Assembly: GCA_023052935.1 (NCBI GenBank)
Contig: CM041294.1
Span: 38,587,236-38,651,235 of the forward strand
Direction: 5' to 3'
DNA: 64,000 bases
From: Piezodorus guildinii
Taxonomy: Eukaryota > Arthropoda > Insecta > Hemiptera > Pentatomidae
Below the pieces are notes generated by a model. That model had not been told where the DNA came from. It did not search any database and was given only the letters and a program-made list of their open reading frames with translations. Below are positions 53,961 through 64,000 of this stretch, piece by piece (positions within the stretch are counted from its first letter, which is position 1; each line of letters opens with the position of its first letter). A program made the translations under genes and the position numbers.

Positions 53961-54965
53961 TCGTTGGAATCTAATTCACAAGTTGTATAAGGTAACAGTG
54001 TAATAAAAGCGGATAAAATTATATATTAGTTCCATACAATAATATAATAGATATTTAATGAAACATATGTTTCTATCGAAACTCAATGTAATTCATTTCA
54101 CGGAAAATATGACTGATTTAGGTGGACAAAATTCTGAAACACCCATATTTAACCATTTGGGGTCCCAATTTACGGAAAAAATAGAAAAAATTATAAGATA
54201 AAATTATAAAAACTAATTAATTTTTAGATACGATTGTTGACCGCACAGTGGTCTAACATAAAATTTATTTGCTAAAATCTAAAACTTACCTACATTGTAC
54301 GTTTGAAGTCCCATAATACGGGAAAATTTTAATTATGGCTCGGAGTTACTAAAATATACTAATAGATGTATTTTATATAATTAAGTAAAGTCTTCTAATT
54401 ATAGATTGTAAAACTTTTGATTCGGAGTGTTGTGTCAAAAAAAAAATTATGTACACCCAAAACGCAAAAATTCTTTGTAATATTTAAAGACTTCTAGTCT
54501 TTTTCACCAATTCCTTCTGGATTGGTGAAACAAATCCTACAAATGAATCCTTGGGTTAGCTTGGGGGTTATGTAGTTTTTCGTTATTGAATAGGGGCAAA
54601 CATTTATAAATTGCTAAATCTACTCTGCAGGTAGATTGCAATGTTTATTTAATAACGATTTTGGACATATAATGTCTTACTTGCCTCAGCAATGTCATTG
54701 TTAAATAAAAGCCAAAAGAATTTGCGCTAAATACATCTTGAACACAATAAATGGCCATCGAATAAAGATAATCCCACTTATTATTAAGTTATTAAGCACT
54801 TCTGATAACAGGAATGATTCATTAATTTACTATGTATTCGTAAACACGGTATGGAGGGAAATATTAGTATAAAAAGTCTTGCCAACTAATAATAAAAAGG
54901 TGAAGCAATCGAAAATTCCAAACTTTTGTCCACTTAAATTGGTGGTTTTGCCCACTGTGCACCTG
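53961..54965. other. Unassigned AT-rich DNA
   Basis: A small hairpin TTCACCAAT...ATTGGTGAA at 54506-54531. The block GTGGACAAAATTCTGAAAC (54131) has a possible inverted partner near 54920. No gene. Confidence 0.4.
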
Positions 54966-54973
54966 TGGCCCGT

Positions 54974-55060
54974 ACTAGTCAGTCCCATGGGGCGGCGAGT
55001 ACCACAGGTTGCTTGAACTAGTCTGACTTAGCGGACGGCGCGTACCACAGGTATTTCCAT
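54974..55060 (+). repeat. Imperfect tandem duplication, 41-42 bp unit, GC-rich
   Basis: ACTAGTCAGTCCCATGGGGC then GGCGAGTACCACAGGT, followed by ACTAGTCTGACTTAGCGGAC then GGCGCGTACCACAGGT. Unusually GC-rich for the area. Confidence 0.8.
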
Positions 55061-55955
55061 ATCAATGTTATCTATTATTTATAAGGGCAAAATAATAAAA
55101 AAATAAAACATTTTAACCGCCTTTCGAGTTATACTTACTGGCAGAAATCTGTGCTTAAGATGAAAAAAACGCAGGAATCACACAAATTTCAAAATTAGAA
55201 CTAACTTGCATAAAGGCCTGAACAGGCAATAATCGATGAAATGTCCCGGCGTGAACTTGTTAACCTTTTTTTCAACTCTAAAATTTCCTAAATTGATTTT
55301 AACAAAAAAGATAAGTGAATGTAGTCTGTGACGCGATTCAGATTTTTAAGATAGTATGAAATCCTGTTAGAGTTGAATTTAATTAATTGTATAAAATCAT
55401 ACAATTATTATTATTGAGATTTACAACTGTATAATATTAAATTATGTATAATTAATGAAAGAATAGTGAAAGTGAAAGAGAATAAATGAACTTGTAAATA
55501 CTGTTCTTAATCAAACTCGTTGTTTTCCTGTTGACTTGTAAGATAAGAGAATATTTTCTGAAACCCCCCTTCCTTTCAACAAAGGCCACTTGATATGAAT
55601 ATAGTTTTCCTTGGCTCTCTCTAGTTCATCACTCTGTTATCTTGTAGCAGTCCATTCCTCTACTATCTTCGGTAAACACTTGAGATTCCCTGTCGGCCGG
55701 CATAAAATACTAAATGCCGGTCAATTATAAACCATTCTCTCAATACTTGATTTGGATTTTCTCAACAGAAATTTAATGACACTATGACCAAAAAAAAAAA
55801 TCTGAAGTTCGCATCACACCAATTGACTTTGGTTTTACATTTAAATTTTAATTAACTTATATATAAATTAACTGATTTAAAAAAACACAAGTTTTTAGCC
55901 ACACCTGTTGTGTATTTGACAATCAGTTGATTTGTGGTAGTAAGGGTTTGATGTG
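55061..55955. other. Unassigned AT-rich DNA
   Basis: No gene or repeat ends recognised. Confidence 0.4.
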
Positions 55956-55959
55956 GAGT

Positions 55960-56595
55960 GGTAGGCATGATGGGTAGATTATTAGTTCAGCGTAGGGGTG
56001 GGCATAATCGAATGACGATTATCGGATCATTCGATTATTTCAATCATTCGAATTAATCGATTATCGGATTAATCGGTTTGGAGAAACGAATGATCATTCG
56101 AACTGAATTGTTTAACGATAATCGAGGGATAATAAGGAGCGCAGATAACCGACCTTTTTTTTTTTTTTTTTTTGCTCTACAAAAAAATGTTATTTCCATC
56201 AAGGCTCAACCATCATAGATACGAGAATTGTGGCATATGGTCTCTCAGAATCCATATTAATCATTCGGTCATTCGATTATGAAATCATTCGATTATTTAA
56301 ATCATCGAAGTCCGATCATCCGATTATGACAATCATTCGATTATGCCCACCCCTAGTTCAGCGGCACATCTTTCTGTAGTAGTTCCTATTACGCAGCTGT
56401 CAGAAGGTCTCTCATCCAACTTCTTTTTCCCTCTTCTACGAGTGTTATCGGTCATGTTGGAAGTAGCCATTAATGAGATCGTATGTCCTTGTACGTTTCC
56501 TTGAAAACGTTTGTAGAGGATTGGAATCTGTTCTTTGACTTGGCCTATGAATATTTTATTACCAACTAGAGAGTATGGTTGAAATTTATAAAGAA
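55960..56595. repeat. Repeat family U, interrupted by hAT MITE
   Basis: 55960-55992 plus 56364-56560 match 20.27-20.46 kb in order. The minus strand of the right part has an open frame (56605-56333, 90 codons: GQVKEQIPILYKRFQGN, ATSNMTDNTRRRGKKKLDER). Its last codons run into the MITE. The same reading is visible but broken in the 20.3-kb copy, so U is probably a fragment of an unidentified mobile element coding region. Confidence 0.5.
55993..56355. mobile_element. hAT-type MITE with 8-bp TSD
   Basis: 363 bp. TAGGGGTGGGCATAATCGAA on the left and its inverse TTCGATTATGCCCACCCCTA on the right are exact TIRs, with the (C/T)AGGGGTGGGC start usual for hAT elements. GTTCAGCG at 55985-55992 and 56356-56363 is a perfect 8-bp TSD, the hAT size. 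The subterminal regions are built of CATTCGATTAT-like repeats in both orientations. No transposase. Confidence 0.92.
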
Positions 56596-56599
56596 CTAT

Positions 56600-56965
56600 G
56601 AACATATATTACTGTTTTTTTTGTTGTTGTTTTTTTATGTCTACTCTTAGATTATTTAATATAAATGTATATTTCTTTTGGGAAATAAATTTAAACGTAT
56701 TTAATTGTTTAAAACTTCAGTTCGCTACCATACATTACGACTTTACCAATTCAAATTTCTTACTAGACATAATACTTATACTCTAAAAATCCTTGCCCTC
56801 AATCAAATTTAGACGATGTTCCCGTTCCTTAGACAGACGTAATACGATATTTTGTCTTGAAGAAGAAAAGGATAACTCTGAACGAAAGGTTTAAACTTTT
56901 ACACTCATTTTTGGAAAGAGTTTCCATCCACACTTTATGCTGAAGTCCATCAACTCATGCGTCCT
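56600..56965. other. Unassigned AT-rich DNA
   Basis: The 62-codon frame at 56598-56786 is AT-rich and without domain. No gene. Confidence 0.4.
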
Positions 56966-56970
56966 TCTAA

Positions 56971-58206
56971 GGGCCAGTTGCACCAGCCTCGGTTCAACCT
57001 AAGGTAAGCTTACCCCAGGTAAAACTACGGTAGATAGTTTACCGCCGATTTCAGCTGGGAGCGTTGTTGGTACGGTGTTTATTACTACTACTACTGTCTC
57101 GCGGGAGATGAAAGGTAGGTCCGCCATTTTACTTCCTGATTTCAATTCTTAACCTTATCAGCTTAGCTACTTTGAAACTTCTTTTTGAGAAATACAGTCT
57201 TCTATTTCTAAAGTTTGTTATTAAAATAAATTAGTTAATTTATTTTTATTTTTCGTGGTTATTAAAATAATATAGTTAATTTTTTATTTGTTTCCTGGAT
57301 GTGAATAAATTTGTTTGGATTGTTTGTTATTTTTTTTTAATTTATTTTCATTTCACTGCAATCAGTTTATAAGTAAACAAAATATCATCTATTTTGTTTT
57401 TTAGTCACTTATGTAATTTCATGTGGAGTCCTAAGAATGAAATTGACAACATACCCCCTCTTGTTAATTGAAAAGTAAAACCCTAATTATATAAAACATA
57501 CTGTAGAATATTTTAATATATTAAAATTAATATAGAATATATTAATTGGTTAATGAAAAATCAATCATTTGTATTCAAAGTTTTCAAAAACTGATATGGA
57601 ACCTACTGAAAAGCATCCTCCAGATACAGAATGTAGACAACTTAGTTTTAACAGGAATATAGTGAGATTTTGACTTGAAAAAGTTAATGGCCAAGGAATC
57701 ACTAAAGAACTATTAATAATGATAACAACTTAAATATCTTATATTTACAAAACCAAACATTGTCAATTATTTAGAGAGGATCTATTTCTATCTATATCTA
57801 TATCTGTCAATGGAATAAATAATGAAACCGTAATTATAAAATTATAATATGAAAATGTTGATTAAAATTTTACGAAAATAAAACAAAAATTAAAATACCT
57901 TTAGTAAATAATAACTACAAATTAATTAACTAATAATATATTCTTCGTCATCTGTCAAGTGTTCAATGTTTATCAGATCCATTTCATTGAAATTGTAGCC
58001 TATAAAACAATAACATAAAACAAAAGTGATACTATTTCACAAGTCCCTGGATGGTTAGCTCTTTACTGGAGGTTAAACGGTGAACCTCGCCCAGTAAAGT
58101 TTACCGTGGATTCAGCATCCCTACCCTAGATGGTGCAACGGGCAATGGCTGACTTCAACGGAGGTTACCCTTACCTTACTTTGACCTGAGTTGGTGCAAC
58201 TGGCCC
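56971..58206. mobile_element. PIF/Harbinger-type non-autonomous element, 1.24 kb
   Basis: GGGCCAGTTGCACCA at 56971 is matched by TGGTGCAACTGGCCC ending at 58206. Further inside, GGTAAGCTTACC and GGTTACCCTTACCTTAC are related subterminal blocks. Both sides are flanked by TAA (56968-56970 and 58207-58209), the 3-bp TWA duplication of PIF/Harbinger. The interior is AT-rich without a transposase. One short possible exon is listed separately. Confidence 0.85.
57926..57999 (-). CDS. Possible relic exon inside the Harbinger-type element
   Basis: On the minus strand TATTGTTTTATAG is a plausible acceptor, followed by 23 codons to TAA (FNEMDLINIEHLTDDEEYI). The acidic peptide could be the C-terminal exon of a protein of the autonomous parent element. 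Too short to identify. Confidence 0.2.
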
Positions 58207-58209
58207 TAA

Positions 58210-58868
58210 GGGATACATGTCCCATAGAAATCAAATGACGTTTCAGTACGAGTAACATCTGAGGGTCTGAGGGTCATATAAATACATATTTACTTATAAA
58301 TTTAAAATATATATATTATAACCAAATCATAATTATAATTAAATATATATTTATGTTTATATTACCCTTTGCAGTTGCTCGTACTGTAAGGTTGATTTCC
58401 ATGGAACCTGTATCGCTAAGTTGCTACCTAGCCCCCTGTTGATGGATAGGCTAGATGATAAAGGTTGACATCGGCCCTGGGAGGTTAATAATCCGTTTTT
58501 GTTGACAATTGGGAGGAGGTTGGCAGCCCTGGGGAGGTGCAGGGTGCATATTGGATGAACCCAGGCGGTGCGCTACACCATCCCTCGTTCCCATATTAAA
58601 ATGCAGATGAGCCTCCTTGTTTAACTTGCCAAAGCGTATAAGTCCCAATATATATATATATATCTCCTTTAGTCTACTGGAGTTAGATCCTATTCTATAA
58701 ATATTCTATTTTATAATAATACTAGTAAAAAAATTCTAGTTATGAAGAGACTAATACAAAGCTAAAGAGTTTGAAAGCGCTTTGTTGAACCAATGCCCTC
58801 TTAAATGTCTTCATTAGTTTAATTTTTAATAGAAAGTCTTATAATTCACTATACAGTTGTTTTAATTC
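58210..58868. other. Unassigned; GC-richer block 58380-58625
   Basis: 58380-58625 is much less AT-rich than the flanks. Its minus strand has GATGGTGTAGCGCACCGCC and GGGTTCATCC, faintly tRNA-like but with too short a spacing for a real A/B box pair. It may be an unclassified SINE. (TA)n at 58650. Confidence 0.35.
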
Positions 58869-58871
58869 ATC

Positions 58872-59455
58872 CTACGTCGTAAACCGATGACATACTGCCC
58901 TACTGTTTACTTCAATAAAACTCAGCTTCTCCCTGTCGAACAAATCCGATACCTAGGATTCCAACTGGACAAACGTCTTATTGGAATCCTCACACAAGAC
59001 TGAAACGACAAGAAACTACCGGACGTTTTCGACAACTGCAACACTTACTGGACAAAAGTTCAAATCTTCTGCCTAACTAAAAAAGACTCATCCTTCGAAA
59101 AATCCTTAATGCTCCTTATTTTGTCACGAATCAACTCATCCATAAAGACCTAAATGTTTCCTATGTTGCTGATTTGGCCCGAACTAGGTACCACTCCTTA
59201 CATGACAAACTCCATTCCCACACTAATCCACTAGTTTCAAACCTTGCCACCTCAACAATCCCTGATAATTCTCTGAGGCTTCTGAAAAGAAGATGGCCCC
59301 GAGACCTTCTGGTTTAGCATAGTTTTTGGAGATCTGCCAATGGGCAGTATCTCCACATGTGAATCATGACATTATAATCTTGTATTACATTTACTGATTG
59401 TATTCTAAAATATAGTTGTAAATGCCAATAAACATATATAAATAAATAAAAAGTT
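58872..59455 (+). mobile_element. Jockey-like LINE (J2), internally deleted copy
   Basis: Starts RRKPMTYCPTVYFNKTQLLP, then PVEQIRYLGFQLDKRL. A 1-base loss near 58980 shifts the frame at WNPHTRLKRQE. After KRLI the sequence jumps to LRKILNAPYFVTNQLIHKDL, which removes about 100 bp relative to the 31-kb copy (the PIWTYGVELWGS region). It ends LLKRRWPRDLLV with TAG at 59316-59318, and the 3' UTR with tail ends near 59450. Confidence 0.85.
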
Positions 59456-59613
59456 TTTTAATAGGGTGAAGAACAATAATAAAAATAGTTTCTACCTACA
59501 ATGTGGATAAAATATCCTCAGATTCACGACAAAAAATCTTAATCTGTAAGATATATATTTGGTCTTTTCCAAAAGAGGCTTATTGTTATATTTATTTTTT
59601 TACTATCACACCT

Positions 59614-59643
59614 TACGTTTCGGCCTCTAGAGCCATTCTCAAG
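59614..59643 (-). ncRNA. Variant hammerhead-like motif, CTTGAGA box
   Basis: Minus strand: CTTGAGAATGGC, a stem II GGCTC/GAGGCC-like pairing, then GAAACGTA. The first box is CTTGAGA instead of CTGANGA, which breaks the known catalytic consensus. Confidence 0.4.
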
Positions 59644-59780
59644 TATCGTGCATATCAGTCGTGCATAGAACACCTACAGGACAGCCGATGAAATGTTGAT
59701 TTGACACAGCAATCTTATTAGGATGACATTGCTGATGGAGCGGTGTAGGATTATATATAGATGGATATGCATGGTGGATA

Positions 59781-59810
59781 CTTGAGAATAGCCCAATAGG
59801 CCGAAACGTT
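59781..59810 (+). ncRNA. Variant hammerhead-like motif, CTTGAGA box
   Basis: CTTGAGAATAGCCCAATAGG then CCGAAACGTT. Shares the CTTGAGA change with its inverted partner, so the change predates this locus. Confidence 0.4.
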
Positions 59811-59892
59811 ATAAGATGTTAAATTTAAAACATAAATATATTAATAAACTTTTGTTGTAAACGGCCAAATATATATCTTACAAATATTGAAC

Positions 59893-60145
59893 CAAAGGAA
59901 AATTTAGAACAATGATGAAAAAAAAAAATCCTAATCTATTCGGCGAAAGAAAATAATGTATAGCTACAAAAATATTCTTTATCAAAATTCCGCATAAAAA
60001 GTATTGCCTATTTCTCTGGTAAGTACCGTTTGTGAGAACAGTTTAAAGGCAAACAATTTGTTCATTTTTGTTAAAATTTGGAAACTTTTTAAAGTAAAAC
60101 GGTAGTTATTAGGATATTAATCAGTGGAATTATTTTAATTCAGAA
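59893..60145. other. Short AT-rich segment
   Basis: Nothing recognised. Confidence 0.4.
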
Positions 60146-60149
60146 TTCA

Positions 60150-60485
60150 GTTTGTTTGTTTGGGCTTTAAGGCGTATAACCTCAAGCTCATCAACTCCCG
60201 CGTATCTTCAATTTTCAATCGCTACGGTGATATCAGACAAGAAAATAGTTAAATAAAAATAAAATATTACAAAAATAATAAAATACTTGCTATGAATTGA
60301 AAGAAAATACGTAAATATTTACCAATGAAATGAAAAAATATAAAATAATTACTAACGTTTATTTGATATGTCATTTATATTTTAAAAAATTAGCACTTTT
60401 GATATTTTGGCTACATCATCACCTAAAGTAATTGAAATGTTTGGAGTCAGTGCCAATGGAATCAAACCGTGAGTATATTATTGCA
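60150..60485 (-). mobile_element. I/R1-type LINE 3' UTR copy
   Basis: TTTGTTTGTTTGGGCTTTAA then GGCGTATAACCTCAAGCTCA and TCATCAACTCCCGCG match the family 3' end at 36.58-36.63 kb. ATTGAAATGTTTGGAGTCAG at 60430 matches the UTR/ORF junction area at 36.87 kb. The (CAAA)n tail on the minus strand marks its 3' end. 5'-truncated before the coding region. Confidence 0.65.
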
Positions 60486-62035
60486 GTGTTGACATTTTGG
60501 GGGTGGCTGTTTGCTGATTAGGTGGGAATGGGTTAGATTTTTACGTTCTATTCTATGCCTAGCTATAATTAAGTTCTTTTGCTCCGTAAAATAGTAATCG
60601 TATTGAATTTAGTATAAAGTGTAGATCTTTCAGTTCCTATAATCGATAAAGATAAAGGAATATGCCATATTTTACTGAAATGTGGTATATTCTGTTTATT
60701 TGTTGATATATGTGCTTTGTGCGTTCATAATATGATTTCAAAACTTAATTATAAATACAAAAAAAATCAATAGCAACTTCAAATTATCAAGAATTAATTA
60801 ACCATTTTTATTTTTTATTTACAGCTTTACATATTTTTTTATTTACAGCTGTTTTAAGAAATATTGTAATTTATTTAAATCAATGTAAAAATGTCAATAG
60901 TTTAAACATATATCCTTAGTAGTCACTTTTGGCCTTTAATCATGCTAACTATCAAAATAAAAACGTCTATGAAACTTCAACATTGAAATATTTTATGTTT
61001 AAGCATCAGTTACTTACAATAAATTTCTGCAAACGTTATATTTAATTTTTTTTAAATAAAAAAAAAGCTATAGATAACATAAAAGTTATGAAATTTGCTT
61101 TAAGGCCTGAAGTTCTACTAGAAACTTGATAATCATGTTTTACACCTAAATGAATAATTGGATGAATAAAGACTTTCTAACGCTCTTTGTTGGGCATGTA
61201 TCTTGCATACTATTTTAATCGTTGGTAATTAATCCCAGTAGGTATATCTTACATTAAAGTAAAATATTTCGAAGAAAAAAGGATAAGAATAAAATCTTTA
61301 TAATTACTATAATAAATGCTGCAAATTAATTATTTTTAAACATAATGTAATTTATTCAACAAAACGGTCTTAAGTCTGCAGGAGGGCAAAGGGTTGAGTT
61401 AAACGAGACATTTTCTTTTCAAGTGTATTTTGCATAATTAATTGAGATTTCTCGTTAAAATTTCCAGTAAAAACTCGTTCACGTAATTATGGAAGGTTTG
61501 TTTCAGAAATCTATGGACGGCGATTTCAAAATATTACGAGTGGTTTATATTTCGGTCGTTATACATTACATCTCCGGAACTAAAACTCAATTTATTATCG
61601 ATATCATACATAAACAGTTATAACAAATAAGTCACCCACTCCATTGACTGTCTGTATATTTTTTTATGCTTGTTGTTAATATACATTCTTTGGTTTTATA
61701 TTGACATATTCACTTCTTGGTTTAATTTTAAGTTAGCAGTAATGTTGTATAGAAGCTGAAATATGAATGACAACTAATCCACTTGGAATAAAAAATAAAA
61801 AAAGAAAGAAAAAAGAGATTATCAATACACGTCAAAGGAGGAAGAGGGATCATAAAGAAAATTGTTTTCACTTTATATTTATTGTCAAAAAAAAATTAAA
61901 ACCGTAAATAGCTTTATTATTTCTTTGTTTCAAAATGGACCCATTAGCTATAGTTATAGCGATTAGGAACGTCCATTAATGGATATACCTGCATTGATGA
62001 GTTTTCTTAATATACCACTAGCTTTATTCCATGGC
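60486..62035. other. AT-rich DNA
   Basis: No gene, tRNA boxes or repeat termini recognised. Confidence 0.45.
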
Positions 62036-62043
62036 TCGAAAAA

Positions 62044-62046
62044 ATA

Positions 62047-62122
<76 letters not shown>

Positions 62123-62148
62123 TATATATATAATATATATATTATTAT

Positions 62149-62206
<58 letters not shown>

Positions 62207-62220
62207 TATATATATATATT
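62044..62220. repeat. Long (TA)n tract
   Basis: About 175 bases of nearly uninterrupted TA, self-complementary. Confidence 0.95.
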
Positions 62221-62241
62221 CACATGTGTATTTATGCGTTT

Positions 62242-62500
62242 ATAGGCAGAAGCCGTAGCTTGTGGCTAGAACGCTAGTCTACCACGTCAAAGTTCGAATC
62301 CCAGTCCAGGAAGGACTTTTTCAAGCATGTAATTAAATGGTGATTTATTCACAACTCTCCCTCCGGGTATGTGAGACCCGTTAGCCTACTGGTGGCTAGT
62401 CACATACAATAGGCATAGTGAACGATGACCCTACTCTATAAAGTACCTTCCGAGGTGGAATCTGCGTCGTGACAACTGGAAAACAAATTCTTTAATACTT
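62242..62500 (+). mobile_element. tRNA-derived SINE (family B)
   Basis: Head GCAGAAGCCGTAGCTTGTGG with an A-box-like TAGCTTGTGGCTAGAACG and a B box AGTTCGAATCCC at about 62290. The body has CTCCCTCCGGGTATGTGAG, GACCCGTTAGCCTACTGG and CCTTCCGAGGTGGAATCTGC. Only one copy of this family is in the window. The 3' end is judged by loss of GC near 62480-62500; no TSD was established because the (TA)n tract is on the left. Confidence 0.65.
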
Positions 62501-63910
62501 GGGTAGTAAGTATACGTATAACTTCTCTATCGGTAAATCAGCTTATCTATTTTTATGGTCAACTAATAAAGTTATCATTTACTACCAGATTCGAAGTTTA
62601 TTCACCATAAGAGCTAGACACACTCATGACTACTCGAACCTTTCAGCTTTAAAATATAATCTTTGATTGAATATCGTCACAATTCTTAGCCTTAGTAAAT
62701 GTGAATTAATCACATTCCTGACTGAAGCCTTTCTCCTTTAAAAAAATAAAATTAAGATGTTTGTGCTGAATATTATTTATTTCCATTAGAAAATCACGAC
62801 TTTTCAGCTTCTAGGACCATTTTCAAGTTGCTTTTGTGCATGTATATTCTCATCTATTGTTTTTGACTGCTTATTTACTTGTCACATCCTTTTCGCATAG
62901 TGCTTTCCTGCAGAACTGATTTAAAAACCTATTTTAGATTCCAAAAAAAAGTTGTTCTATTTTTACTTTTAGTCGTTCAAAATCATTTTTAAAATACAAT
63001 AAAAATGAAACGTATTTTCATGAGGTAACATACATACACACTAAACAAAATCACGATTTTCCATAAATGCGTGTCATAAATTCAAGATCGTTGATAGCTA
63101 CTAGGCAGATATTGACGGTTTTGTTTTGGATTATCTTTCAAATGGGTAGTCTAGGTGACCAATATTTTTTAAGATGGTCAAAAAACTAATTTGTATAGGC
63201 TATAGAAACCATTTTATTATTTTATATCACTTGGAGGACGAATTTTTTCAAAACCAGGCTTATTGTCCATTTAGACAGTAAGGTGAACGAAGCTCCATTA
63301 AAAATTTCAGACATTGCCTTTTTGGGATATTGGGTATGGGAGGATACTATTAATTTAATTAGTAAGTCGAATAAACGTATATGTCGATTTTCGACATTTC
63401 AGCTCACTGTGCTATATTTTTCTCTTACATTTGTCATTTTAATAAACATTTGTTATTATTTATAATTTAGGTTTAGGAATTAAAATGAATAGTAAACTAC
63501 AAGCAGTGCAATATGAGAATTGCGTATTCTTCTTTAGTCTTTAGTTAGGATGAATTATCTGTGAACTGAAATGTCTCGGGTTTACGGCAATAATAAGACA
63601 ATAATATAATAAAACTAATTATAAAACGTTTGTAAGGCCAAAAGTTCGTGGTGAGTTAGTTTTGAAGAGGTCCATTGAATGCGACAAGGACTGGGCGGTC
63701 TAAATATAGAACTAGTGTTGTGTAGTGGGGGCATCTCCGTGCTAACATCTTAACTGTCTCCTTTGTCTTACAAAATGTCTACATATATACCTTATATATA
63801 ATTTAATTTGATGTTAATTTTTTTTTTTTGGTTTTAGGCGGAATCGCTCGACTATTGACCAAATATTAGAGAAAAAATTGTAATACAACGGTGTAGTCCA
63901 TCAACTTTAA
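62501..63910. other. AT-rich DNA with a decayed hammerhead-like motif
   Basis: 62803-62836 reads, on the minus strand, CTTGAAAATGGTCC...GCTGAAAAGTCG, a decayed relative of the 59.6-kb motif. No gene is supported; the 60-codon frame at 63283-63465 has no known domain. Confidence 0.4.
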
Positions 63911-64000
63911 TAATAATAATAATTTCTTTATTTATTCTGGGACAAGTCCCTTCAGAATAATACATATGAAAGTAAATAAAGTCTTAGATGCCTTAGAGTA
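63908..64000 (-). mobile_element. LINE-like 3' end, cut by window edge
   Basis: (AAT)n at 63909-63922 then TTTCTTTATTTATTCTGGGA and CAAGTCCCTTCAGAATAA. On the minus strand this reads as a UTR ending in a (TTA)n tail. Similar ATTCTGGGA/AGTCCCC blocks occur at 49.57 kb. Coding part would lie beyond the window. Confidence 0.45.

Larger units (their letters stand above)
59538..59892. mobile_element. Inverted pair of Penelope-type ends with variant hammerheads
   Basis: TGTAAGATATATATTTGG near 59546 is matched in inversion by CCAAATATATATCTTACA near 59866. The similarity continues inward to the ribozyme-like cores at 59614-59643 (minus) and 59781-59810 (plus). The space between the cores (about 135 bp) is not shared. 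Same architecture as 45.1-45.3 kb but a different family. Confidence 0.6.

Noticed and set aside
54506..54531. Short hairpin TTCACCAAT/ATTGGTGAA
   Set aside because: Isolated 9-bp stem without a known element or terminator context.
58380..58625. Possible SINE of a fourth family
   Set aside because: The A- and B-box-like parts are too close together, there is only one copy and no TSD, so it is listed only as unassigned.

Overview
The window looks like a piece of an AT-rich arthropod genome, most likely an insect and possibly a hemipteran. The evidence is the dense mix of Jockey-type, R1/I-type and other LINEs, tRNA-derived SINEs, Helitrons with TC...CTAG ends, hAT and Harbinger MITEs, and Penelope-type minimal hammerhead motifs. 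It also has long (TA)n tracts and no prokaryotic gene organisation. The species call is inference. There is no complete host protein-coding gene. Long open frames are either retrotransposon coding sequence or chance reading through simple repeats.

Layout. 0-12.5 kb: two Jockey 3' ends, a hammerhead motif, a 447-bp Helitron, a copy of a 0.6-0.8 kb non-coding repeat (called R here), a foldback-like palindromic element built from 21-bp repeats, a truncated LINE with perfect 12-bp target site duplications (TSDs), a degenerate satellite and a TIR element. 13.2-17.8 kb: an almost intact 4.6-kb Jockey-type LINE (J1) on the minus strand. ORF1 and ORF2 are separated by one stop and an immediate ATG in the same frame, and ORF2 carries a single in-frame TGA. 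18.5-26 kb: a possible host exon, hammerhead motifs, a Penelope-like tandem whose repeat joint falls at the predicted ribozyme cleavage site, a full tRNA-SINE and LINE remnants. 27-38 kb: a 1.33-kb Helitron and a cluster of 5'-truncated LINE ends of four families. 39-43 kb: the most host-like part, with a candidate 46-nt exon, a CRE-containing possible first exon and a GC-richer possible promoter with a 5' splice site. 43-56 kb: SINEs with TSDs, R copies, an inverted hammerhead pair, a TIR element with a nested hairpin, a possible membrane-protein exon and a hAT MITE. 57-64 kb: a 1.24-kb Harbinger-type element, a rearranged Jockey copy, another inverted Penelope-type pair, an I-type LINE 3' end, a long (TA)n tract and a second tRNA-SINE.

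How the parts relate. J1 has the enzymes (endonuclease, reverse transcriptase) for target-primed retrotransposition, although this copy is broken. The short J1-like inserts and the J2 copies look like products of such machinery. The SINEs, flanked by 11-13 bp TSDs, presumably used a LINE enzyme in trans. The recurrent CTGANGA...GAAACGTH motifs fit the minimal hammerhead ribozymes known from Penelope-like elements; this is the most distinctive system seen here.
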